Shown piece after piece: positions 1 to 6,224 of a DNA stretch of 10,652 nucleotides. Origin of the DNA: Actinomycetes bacterium. Its GTDB lineage: Bacteria > Actinomycetota > Acidimicrobiia > Acidimicrobiales > Ilumatobacteraceae. Made by a program: the position numbers and the translations under genes. Every line of letters begins with the position of its first letter. Positions within the stretch are counted from its first letter, which is position 1. The notes below the pieces were generated by a model that searched no databases, was not told the DNA's origin, and saw only the letters and a list, made by a program, of their open reading frames with translations. The stretch spans positions 1-10,652 of the forward strand of contig JAEZFY010000230.1 in the NCBI GenBank assembly GCA_023417265.1. The letters run 5' to 3'.

Positions 1-1
1 C

Positions 2-34
2 GTCGAGTTCGCCCCCTGGCCCATACGGGCCTAA
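2..34 (+). CDS. possible 3' end of an upstream gene (partial)
   Basis: Frame 2 is open from the window edge to a TAA at 32-34 and would end in the residues VEFAPWPIRA. An 18-bp palindrome follows 11 bases later, as a terminator hairpin might. With only ten residues visible this is weak. An alternative is a minus-strand gene starting at 24 (ATG, residues MGQGANST, with a GGTTAGG about five bases upstream) and running off the left edge. The two readings exclude each other and no function can be given for either. Confidence 0.22.
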   Translation, partial: VEFAPWPIRA

Positions 35-45
35 CCCTACGCTAC

Positions 46-63
46 GGCGACCCGCGGGTCGCC
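46..63. repeat. 18-bp perfect GC-rich palindrome
   Basis: GGCGACCCGCGGGTCGCC is identical to its reverse complement. As RNA it can form a 7-bp stem closed by a CGCG loop. It lies between the possible upstream stop codon at 32-34 and the small membrane-protein gene at 124. It could be a terminator hairpin without a U-run or a dimeric regulator's operator. The sequence alone does not decide. Confidence 0.45.
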
Positions 64-74
64 AGCCGAAGCCG

Positions 75-94
75 GGCCGGTGCAACCGCCGGCC
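75..94. repeat. inverted repeat GGCCGG/CCGGCC
   Basis: Six-base arms at 75-80 and 89-94 are perfectly complementary around an eight-base loop. The repeat sits 30 bases before the ATG at 124, in the leader of the small membrane-protein gene. It may be a leader hairpin, but arms this short and GC-rich can occur by chance in DNA of this composition. Confidence 0.3.
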
Positions 95-123
95 ACATCG
101 TCGTCACTCGGGGGTTCGAGAAC

Positions 124-276
124 ATGGTCTACCAACTCAAGGATCAAGACGTCACGCCACCGCCGCTCGACCCGGCCCACCGCCGCTCGGCTGCCCGCGA
201 CGGTGCCGCTGCGGTGGCGATGGCACTCCTCACGATCGGCTTGATCGCGTTGATCATCGGCGTCCAGATCCTCTGA
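124..276 (+). CDS. small single-pass membrane protein, 50 aa, unknown function
   Basis: The product is 50 residues. Residues 1-27 are polar and proline-containing, with a basic cluster (R20, R21, R25). Residues 28-50 form one continuous hydrophobic helix rich in Ala, Leu and Ile that runs to the C-terminus, so it looks like a tail-anchored protein with its N-terminus in the cytoplasm. The ATG at 124 is the first start codon in a frame that stays open to the window edge, and it is preceded by GGGGG at 110-114, a purine run like those before other genes here. The TGA shares its A with the ATG of the acyl-CoA synthetase (TGATG), which suggests translational coupling and a shared mRNA. I do not recognise a family. 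It might anchor or modulate the synthetase at the membrane, but that is only a guess from the overlap. Confidence 0.72.
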   Translation: MVYQLKDQDVTPPPLDPAHRRSAARDGAAAVAMALLTIGLIALIIGVQIL

Positions 277-1859
277 TGGGGGCGCTCCACGAGCAGCCCC
301 TGCTCCCCCACCTGATCATCGCCGCACTCGACTCGGGCGGCGACGCTCCGTGCATCCACACGGCCGACGGGCTCATGTCGTACGCCGACGTGGGCGCACG
401 CGTGTCGCAGTTCGTGCAGGCCCAGCAGGCCCGCGGCATCACCCCGGGGGCGCGCCTGGCGATCTTGTCGAAGAACCGTCCCGAGGTGCTCGTCAACGCC
501 ATGGCGGCGCTCGTCAACGGTGTCGTGTTGACGCCGTTGCATCCGCTCGGGTCGCTCGCCGACCATGCCTACGTCGTCGGCGACGCGGCGATCGACTGCC
601 TGGTGTACGACCCCGAGCACTTCTCGGAGCGGGCCGCCGAACTGCAGGCCGACCACCCGGGCTTGACGCTGCTCGGTTTCGGGCCGAACCGTGCCGACTC
701 CGGCGTCGGCGACGACTACCTGGCGCTGGCCGACACGTTCGCACCCGAGCCGCTGGTGGCGCCCGAGCTGGCGCTCGACGACCTGTGCACGATCGTCTAC
801 ACCGGCGGCACGACGGGCCTTCCCAAGGGTGTCGTCATGCCGCACCGCGTGTGGCAGGCGATGACGTGGATCCAGATGGCCGAGTGGGAGTTCCCGACCC
901 CGTTGCGGATCGCCGTACCCACCCCGCTGTCGCACGCCGCCCTGTCGTTGTTGGCCCCGGTGATGGTGTCGCGCGGGTGCTTCTTCGTGATGGAGTCGTT
1001 CAGCCCGGACGCCTTCTTCGACCTCGTCGAGCAGCACCGCATCACGTGCACGCTGATCGTGCCGGTGATGCTCTACGCGATGCAGGGCCACCCGCGTTAC
1101 CACACGGCCGACATGTCGTCGATGGAGACGATCTTCTACGGCGCCTCGCCGATGAGCCCGGCCAAACTGGCCGAGGCGATCGAGCACTGGGGGCCGATCT
1201 TCTTCCAGTTCTTCGGCCAGACCGAGGCGCCGATGGTGATCACGCACCTCAAGAAGGGCGAGCACGACCTCACCAAGCCCGAGCGCCTGGCCTCGTGCGG
1301 CAAGCCCGTGCCATGGTTGCACGTGGCCCTGCTCGACGAGCACAACCAGGTGGTCGGGCCGGGCGAGTCGGGCGAAATCTGCGTGCGTGGGCCGCTCGTG
1401 ATGGTCGGCTACCACAACCGCCCCGACGAGACCGCCGAGGCGCTGTCGGGCGACTGGCTGCACACCGGCGACGTCGGCCGCTACGACGACGAGGGCTACC
1501 TGTACATCGTCGATCGCACCAAGGACATGGTGATCACCGGCGGCTTCAACGTGTTCCCGCGCGAGGTCGAGGACGTGATCAGCACGCACCCGGCGGTGTC
1601 GATGGTGATGGTGATCGGCGTGCCCGACCCGAAGTGGGGTGAGGCGGTCAAGGCCGTCGTCGTGCTCAAGCCCGAGGCCGAGCCGTCGGACGCGCTCACC
1701 CACGAGTTACAGCAGCTGGTCAAGGACGCCAAGGGCTCGCAGCAGGCCCCAAAGTCGATCGACTACGTCGACACGCTGCCGCTGACCCCGGTCGGCAAAC
1801 TCGACAAGAAGTCGGTCCGCGCCCGCTACTGGGACAACACCACCCGCGCCGTCAGCTGA
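276..1859 (+). CDS. AMP-forming acyl-CoA synthetase (FadD-like, ANL superfamily)
   Basis: This enzyme is expected to activate a carboxylic acid with ATP and CoA, through an acyl-adenylate, to an acyl-CoA. The 527 residues carry the family motifs in order: the P-loop YTGGTTGLPKG at 175-185, YGASPMSP at 288-295, the FGQTE adenine-site motif at 313-317, the HTGD aspartate motif at 396-399, the hinge RTKDMVITGGFNVFPREVE at 414-432, and PVGKLDKK near the C-terminus with the catalytic lysine at K508. Length and layout are normal for a complete acyl-CoA synthetase. The ATG at 276 overlaps the preceding stop by one base and has no clear Shine-Dalgarno of its own, so translation is probably coupled. 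A rare TTA leucine codon occurs at 1707-1709 (L478). The motifs do not define the acid: fatty, aromatic or sterol side-chain acids are all possible. The nearby transporter suggests an imported acid, by inference. Confidence 0.95.
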   Translation: MGALHEQPLLPHLIIAALDSGGDAPCIHTADGLMSYADVGARVSQFVQAQQARGITPGARLAILSKNRPEVLVNAMAALVNGVVLTPLHPLGSLADHAYVVGDAAIDCLVYDPEHFSERAAELQADHPGLTLLGFGPNRADSGVGDDYLALADTFAPEPLVAPELALDDLCTIVYTGGTTGLPKGVVMPHRVWQAMTWIQMAEWEFPTPLRIAVPTPLSHAALSLLAPVMVSRGCFFVMESFSPDAFFDLVEQHRITCTLIVPVMLYAMQGHPRYHTADMSSMETIFYGASPMSPAKLAEAIEHWGPIFFQFFGQTEAPMVITHLKKGEHDLTKPERLASCGKPVPWLHVALLDEHNQVVGPGESGEICVRGPLVMVGYHNRPDETAEALSGDWLHTGDVGRYDDEGYLYIVDRTKDMVITGGFNVFPREVEDVISTHPAVSMVMVIGVPDPKWGEAVKAVVVLKPEAEPSDALTHELQQLVKDAKGSQQAPKSIDYVDTLPLTPVGKLDKKSVRARYWDNTTRAVS

Positions 1860-1899
1860 CCCAGGCGGCGAGTACCTGCACTCGCGCCCGGGACGCGGA

Positions 1900-1943
1900 A
1901 AGGGACCGGCCGCACCTCGAGGTCGAGGTGTGGCCGGGCCCTT
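1900..1943. terminator. strong hairpin between convergent genes, probable bidirectional terminator
   Basis: Arms 1900-1920 and 1923-1943 pair over 21 positions with one mismatch (1905/1938) and one G·U pair in the plus-strand RNA (1912/1931). It fills much of the 96-bp gap between the synthetase stop (1859) and the lipoprotein stop (1956), where transcription from both sides ends. There is no proper U-run: the plus strand has only CCCTTG after the stem, and the minus strand reads CCCTTTCC. It would therefore be an intrinsic terminator of the U-poor kind often proposed in high-GC actinobacteria, or a 3'-end stabiliser. Confidence 0.7.
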
Positions 1944-1955
1944 GCGGTGTTCAGG

Positions 1956-3281
1956 TCATTCGGGGGCGATGCCCATCGCCAGGTCGCTGACGTCGGTGAA
2001 CTCGTTGTCGAGCGGGATGACCTTGCCGTTCTCGAGCTGGCTGTAGACCACGCTGCGGTTGAACAGGCGCGGGTAGCCCTCGAGGCCGTCGGTCCATTCC
2101 TGGGTGAAGTCGACCACCGGCACCATGCCGTTGAGGTCGAGCTCGGTGGTGTTGCTGGCGGCCTCGAAGAACGAGGTCGCCGTCACCTCACCCTCGATGC
2201 CGCGGGCGATCTGGGCGAAGCCCATGTAGGCCGCCCACGTACCCATGCCGCCGAGGCTGTTGAAGTCGTTGGCCTCCTGGTCGATGTTCTCCTGCTCGAG
2301 CATCGCGCGGTACTCGGCCCACGGCTCGGTGGAGATGTCGGGGTACATGCCGGCGATGATGTTGCCGTTGGTGACCTCTTCGGCGCCCTTGGCGGAGATC
2401 GCGTTGAGGTTGCCCTGGTTGCCGTACTGGCGGACGTCGGTGTCGGCCTGCTGGAGCGCCGTGTTCCAGGTGAGGAACGGGGTCTCCGACAAGACGACCA
2501 CGATGCAGTCGGCGTCGGTGGTGGCGCGGGCGACTTCGGCCGAGTAGTCCTGAGCGATCGTCGGCGTGATGATGACGTCGCCGAACGTGCGGCCGTAGGC
2601 CTTCATGGCGTTCTCCATCGGGGTGCGGAAGATCGCGTCGGCGCCTTCGGCGATGACGGCGTTGATGTTCTCGCAGCCGTCTTCGACGGCGCGCTTGACT
2701 TCGCCGACCGAGTACATCGGCTGGTTGCCGAGCGGGAACGAGTGCGCCGAGGTGAGCTCGGACGGCGAGATCGCGCAGCAGTTGCCGAACCACGTGATGT
2801 CGGACTCGGCGATGACCGGGACGATCGCTTCGGCGAAGTACGTGAACGAACCGACGACGGAGACGACGTTGTCCTCGACGGCTTGGCGGGCGCACGTGGC
2901 GGCCACCGCGGCGTCGAACTGTTCGTCGCAGACGTCGACTTCGACCGGGCGGCCGTTGATGCCGCCGTTGTCGTTGATGTACTTGGCGGCGAGTTCGGCC
3001 GTGATGGCGATGTTCTCGTAGGTGGGGCCGTTGGCGTTGAGCGTGGTGACGGTCAACAGCTTGATCGGCTCGCCGCTCAGCTCGCCGCCGGGTGCGTCGG
3101 TGCCGGCGGGTGCGTCGGTGCCGGCCGGTGCGTCGGTAGCGGCGGGTGCGTCGGTGGCGGCGGGCGCGTCCGGCGTGTCGGCGTCGTCGTCGTCACCGCC
3201 GCACGCAGCGGCCACGAGACCGGCTGCGATCACGAGTGCGACGCCACGGCGCCATGAGGTGCCCCTCTTCACAAGACCCAT
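1956..3281 (-). CDS. ABC transporter substrate-binding lipoprotein, branched-chain amino acid (LivJ/Peripla_BP_6) type
   Basis: This is the extracytoplasmic receptor that would deliver ligand to the Liv-type permease encoded divergently. The 441 residues begin with a basic n-region, a hydrophobic helix (about 13-26) and a lipobox-like VAAAC, so C27 is the likely lipidated cysteine. A low-complexity linker of acidic and T-D-A-P repeats follows (28-70), then a two-lobed binding domain from about residue 72. Family features include the ELAAKYINDNGGINGRPVE segment at 96-114 and C118/C130, placed like the usual N-lobe disulfide. Two adjacent cysteines (C168, C169) are unusual. The ATG at 3281 was chosen because AGGGGG lies five bases upstream and a signal peptide follows directly. 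The frame stays open further upstream, but that part has no signal sequence. The ligand is unknown: this family binds amino acids, amides, urea, aromatic acids and others. Confidence 0.93.
   Translation of the reverse strand: MGLVKRGTSWRRGVALVIAAGLVAAACGGDDDDADTPDAPAATDAPAATDAPAGTDAPAGTDAPGGELSGEPIKLLTVTTLNANGPTYENIAITAELAAKYINDNGGINGRPVEVDVCDEQFDAAVAATCARQAVEDNVVSVVGSFTYFAEAIVPVIAESDITWFGNCCAISPSELTSAHSFPLGNQPMYSVGEVKRAVEDGCENINAVIAEGADAIFRTPMENAMKAYGRTFGDVIITPTIAQDYSAEVARATTDADCIVVVLSETPFLTWNTALQQADTDVRQYGNQGNLNAISAKGAEEVTNGNIIAGMYPDISTEPWAEYRAMLEQENIDQEANDFNSLGGMGTWAAYMGFAQIARGIEGEVTATSFFEAASNTTELDLNGMVPVVDFTQEWTDGLEGYPRLFNRSVVYSQLENGKVIPLDNEFTDVSDLAMGIAPE
3087..3173 (-). repeat. 18-bp tandem repeat coding the lipoprotein linker
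   Basis: About five copies of an 18-base unit encode the hexapeptide D-A-P-A-(A/G)-T, residues 37-66 of the lipoprotein. The last copy is shortened to D-A-P-G-G. Such linkers usually tether the binding domain away from the membrane. Tandem units of this kind can change copy number by slippage in multiples of six residues without breaking the frame. Confidence 0.85.
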
Positions 3282-3470
3282 GTGTTCCCCCTGTAGGAAT
3301 GGTTGTGCGGACACCGTGCCGGCGCCCGTCGGGGCCACACTAAACGCAACGCGCTCCGATTTCCTAGTGGGAGCTGAACGCGCGTTAAGGTGACGTCGCC
3401 GCCCTCCCGTGTGAGGCTGGGGGACGGCCCGCAGAGGAGAGCCGCACCCGCGCTCTTCCGGGACAGGGGG
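3282..3470. promoter_or_regulatory. divergent promoter region between the lipoprotein gene and the Liv operon
   Basis: These 189 bases separate the two start codons and must hold signals for both directions if the genes are transcribed divergently. The only AT-richer patches are near 3341-3344, 3357-3365 and 3385-3388. A minus-strand TAGTGT at 3342-3337 could be a -10 element for the lipoprotein gene, but I see no convincing -35 at the right distance, so exact promoters are not assigned. A palindrome lies at 3377-3386. The minus-strand Shine-Dalgarno AGGGGG is at 3292-3287. A GTG at 3390 opens the downstream frame earlier, but the added stretch uses AGG, AGA and GGG codons and looks non-coding. 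Confidence 0.6.
3374..3389. promoter_or_regulatory. candidate operator: palindrome AACGCGCGTT
   Basis: AACGCGCGTT at 3377-3386 is a perfect 10-bp palindrome. Its flanks extend the symmetry to 14 of 16 bases (CTGAACGCGCGTTAAG). The half-motif AACGCGC recurs at 3348-3354, directly after another AACGC at 3343-3347. A palindrome plus extra half-sites in a divergent promoter is typical of a dimeric repressor controlling both directions. No regulator gene is present in the window, so the factor is unknown. Confidence 0.4.
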
Positions 3471-6224
3471 ATGATGAACGAAGTCATCAGGTATGCGTTG
3501 TTGGGGCTCGGTGTCGGAGCCCTGTACGCGTTCGCGTCCCAGGGCCTGATGGTCATCTACCGCGGCACGGGCGTGCTCAACTTCTCGCTCGGCGCGACCG
3601 CGATCGCCGGCGTGTTCCTGCAGTACGAGTTGCAGTACGAGCACGGCCACAACTTCTTCGTCGCCTCGTTCTTCGGGGTGTTGCTGTCGGCGCTGCTCGG
3701 GGCGCTCACGCACTGGGTGGTGCTGCGCCCGCTGCAGCGCAAACGGGCGAGCACGCTCGTGCAGTTGTTGGCCACGCTCGGCGTGTTGATCACGGTCCAG
3801 GCCGGTGTCGTCATCCGTTACGGCTCCAAGCCGCGCCAGGTGCCGAGCCAGTTGCCCACCGATCGGGTGACGCTGTACGGCGACGTCAGCATCACCGCCG
3901 ACCGCTTGATCCTGCTCGGGATCGGGTGCTTGTCGGCGTTCCTGTTGTGGTTGCTCTACCGCTCGTCGCGGTTCGGCATCGAAACCGAAGCCGTGTCGGA
4001 GAGCGAGCGCAACGCGGCCGCGGTGGGCGTGTCGCCGAACAAGGTCGCCGTGCTCAACTGGTCGCTCGGTTCGGCGATCGCCTGCATCGCCGGCATCTTG
4101 GTGGTGCCGGTGATGACGCTCCAGGTGACGTCGATGACGGCGCTCGTGCTGGCCGCCCTGGCCGCCGCGCTGGTGGCCGACTTCAAGTCGTTCCCGATCG
4201 CCACGGCCGCCGGCTACGTGCTCGGCATGGGCCAGACGCTGGTCGGGCGGTTCTGGGATCAGCAGGGTGCCGGGCAGTCGCTGCCGTTCTTGTTAATCAT
4301 CGCCATGCTCGTGTTCCGGGGCCGCTCGCTGCCGCTGCGCGACCAGTTCTTGCGCAAGCTGCCGGCGGTCGGCAACGGGCGCATGTCGTGGGACTGGACG
4401 ATCTTCCTGGCCGGGGCGGTCGTGTTCTTGATGCTCACCAAGGACACGAAGTGGGTCGACGCGATCACGGTCACGTTGTGCGCGGCGATCATCCTGCTGT
4501 CGATCGTTGTCGTCACCGGGTACGCCGGGCAGCTCTCGCTGGCGCAGTTCGCGATGGCCGGGTTCGGGGCGTGGGTGGCCGGGCGCCTGGTGGCGGTGTA
4601 CGAGATCCCGTTCCTGGTGGCGCTCGTGGCGGGCGTCGCCGCGGCGGTGCCGCTCGGCATGTTGTTCGCGCTCCCGGCGGTGCGCACGCGCGGCATCAAC
4701 CTGGCGATCGTCACGCTCGGGTTGGGCACGGCGATCGAGTTGATGCTGTTCAACAACGGCGACTTCACGGGCGGCATCAAGGGCACGCCGGTCGGCAATC
4801 CGAGCTTGTTCGGCTACGAGATCAGCTCGATCCGGCATCCCGAGCGGTACGGCATCTTCGTGCTCGGCATGGCCCTCTTGGCGGTGGTGCTGGTCACGAA
4901 CGTGCGCCGTGGGCGCAGCGGGCGGCGCCTGATCGCGGTCCGCACGAACGAGCGTGCGGCGGCTGCGCTCGGCATCAACATCGTCGCCGCCAAGCTGTTC
5001 GCGTTCGCGTTCGCCTCGGCGCTGGCCGCGCTCGGCGGGATCCTGCTGGCGTTCCGCCTGACCTCGATCAGCTACGGCTCGTTCACGAACTTCACGTCGA
5101 TCACGTTCGCCGGGCTGTCGCTGGTGGGCGGTGTCGGCTATGTGCTCGGGGCGTTCGTCGGGGCGATGATGACCACCGCCGGGTTCAACCAGGAGGTCAT
5201 GGAGTCGACGTGGGACGGCGTCGGCGAGTACATCCAGCTGATCAGCGGCATCGCGATCTTGCTGGTGGTGCTCTACAACCCCGACGGTGTCGCCGCCGAG
5301 TGGGCGCGCACGTTCCGCAACCTGAAACGCACGAAGAAGTTCGGCGAGTCGTACTTCATCAAGCTCGCCGACGTGTCCGAGCCGGTCGCCGAGGGCCACG
5401 ATCAGCGGGTCGCGCCGAAGCGCCTGGTGGTCGAGGACCTCACCGTCAAGTACGGCCCGGTGACCGCCGTCGACGACGTCACGTTCACGATCGAGCCGGG
5501 CACGGTCACCGGCCTGATCGGCCCGAACGGCGCCGGCAAGACCTCGCTGATCGACGCCCTCACCGGGTTCACGCGCACGAACGAGGGGCGCGTGCGGATC
5601 GGCGACCAGGACGTGTCCGACGCCGGCGCCTCGGCTCGCGTCCACGCCGGGATGGCGCGCTCGTTCCAATCGCTCGAACTGTTCGAGGACTCGAGCGTGT
5701 TCGAGAACTTGAGCGTCGCCGCCGACTCGCAGACCTGGAAGGCCTACCTGCGCGACCTGGTGTGGCCGGTGATCCCGAAGTTCGGCCCGGAGGTGGTCCG
5801 GGCGATCGAGGAGTTCGAGCTCGACGAGGACCTCCACCGCGAGGTCAGCGACCTGTCGTACGGCAAGCGCCGCCTGCTGGCGATCGCCCGGGCCGTGGCG
5901 ATGCATCCGAGCGTGCTCCTGCTCGACGAACCGGCCGCCGGTTTGAGCTCGGTCGAGAGCGTCGAGCTGGCCCGGGTGGTGCGCCGCCTGGCCGACGAGT
6001 GGGGCATGGCGATCCTCGTCGTCGAGCACGACATGAATTTCGTGATGGGCGTGTGCGACCAGGTGGTGGTGCTCGACTTCGGCCGCAAGATCGCCCACGG
6101 CACACCCGAACAGGTGCGCAACGACCCGGGCGTGATCGCCGCCTACCTCGGCGACAAGACCGACGACGAGCTCGACATCCGTGCCAGCGACCTACGTGCG
6201 GCCGTGCCCGCAGGAGGAGCATGA
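3471..6224 (+). CDS. fused Liv-type ABC importer: LivH permease + LivM permease + LivG ATPase
   Basis: One 917-residue protein joins three subunits that are normally separate. Residues about 1-285 are a LivH-type permease (N37-F38-S-L-G in the conserved early loop; coupling-helix-like ERNAAAVGVS). Residues about 305-620 are a LivM-type permease (GYAGQLSLAQFAMAGFGAW at 350-368; ERAAAALGIN coupling segment). A charged linker (about 620-648) leads to a LivG-type ATPase with Walker A GPNGAGKT at 684-691, the signature LSYGKRR at 795-801, Walker B VLLLDEP at 815-821 (D819, E820) and the switch histidine H853 in VEHD. The tail with H-G-T-P-E-Q and A-A-Y-L-G is typical of LivG. The start is ATG 3471 or the adjacent ATG 3474, the second being better spaced from AGGGGG at 3465-3470. 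A TTA codon lies at 4293-4295. It should work with the LivF encoded next and the divergent lipoprotein. The substrate is unknown. Confidence 0.93.
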   Translation: MMNEVIRYALLGLGVGALYAFASQGLMVIYRGTGVLNFSLGATAIAGVFLQYELQYEHGHNFFVASFFGVLLSALLGALTHWVVLRPLQRKRASTLVQLLATLGVLITVQAGVVIRYGSKPRQVPSQLPTDRVTLYGDVSITADRLILLGIGCLSAFLLWLLYRSSRFGIETEAVSESERNAAAVGVSPNKVAVLNWSLGSAIACIAGILVVPVMTLQVTSMTALVLAALAAALVADFKSFPIATAAGYVLGMGQTLVGRFWDQQGAGQSLPFLLIIAMLVFRGRSLPLRDQFLRKLPAVGNGRMSWDWTIFLAGAVVFLMLTKDTKWVDAITVTLCAAIILLSIVVVTGYAGQLSLAQFAMAGFGAWVAGRLVAVYEIPFLVALVAGVAAAVPLGMLFALPAVRTRGINLAIVTLGLGTAIELMLFNNGDFTGGIKGTPVGNPSLFGYEISSIRHPERYGIFVLGMALLAVVLVTNVRRGRSGRRLIAVRTNERAAAALGINIVAAKLFAFAFASALAALGGILLAFRLTSISYGSFTNFTSITFAGLSLVGGVGYVLGAFVGAMMTTAGFNQEVMESTWDGVGEYIQLISGIAILLVVLYNPDGVAAEWARTFRNLKRTKKFGESYFIKLADVSEPVAEGHDQRVAPKRLVVEDLTVKYGPVTAVDDVTFTIEPGTVTGLIGPNGAGKTSLIDALTGFTRTNEGRVRIGDQDVSDAGASARVHAGMARSFQSLELFEDSSVFENLSVAADSQTWKAYLRDLVWPVIPKFGPEVVRAIEEFELDEDLHREVSDLSYGKRRLLAIARAVAMHPSVLLLDEPAAGLSSVESVELARVVRRLADEWGMAILVVEHDMNFVMGVCDQVVVLDFGRKIAHGTPEQVRNDPGVIAAYLGDKTDDELDIRASDLRAAVPAGGA
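6212..6217 (+). promoter_or_regulatory. ribosome binding site for livF
   Basis: A perfect AGGAGG lies inside the last codons of the fused permease gene, three bases before ATG 6221 and six before ATG 6224. It fixes the long N-terminus of LivF and argues against a later start such as GTG 6329. The ATGA overlap and strong site together suggest coupled, roughly equal synthesis of the two ATPase-bearing proteins. Confidence 0.85.

Noticed and set aside
144..1703. 519-codon minus-strand frame opposite the acyl-CoA synthetase
   Set aside because: It has low-complexity His/Arg/Val/Asp composition without motifs, while the opposite strand carries every acyl-CoA synthetase motif.
3390..3470. GTG start at 3390 for the fused permease
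   Set aside because: The extra 27 residues are polar, use AGG, AGA and GGG codons unlike the rest of the gene, and cover part of the regulatory region. ATG 3471/3474 begins directly at the conserved permease N-terminus.
3282..3713. N-terminal extension of the lipoprotein frame up to 3713
   Set aside because: It would bury the signal peptide 144 residues inside the protein and overlap the start of the fused permease gene. The AGGGGG site and signal peptide fit a start at 3281.
3926..6220. Long plus-strand open frame overlapping the fused permease gene and continuous with livF
   Set aside because: The part before 6221 is Arg/Gly/Ala-rich and motif-free and is a frame shadow of the fusion gene. 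The AGGAGG at 6212 places the real LivF start at 6221.
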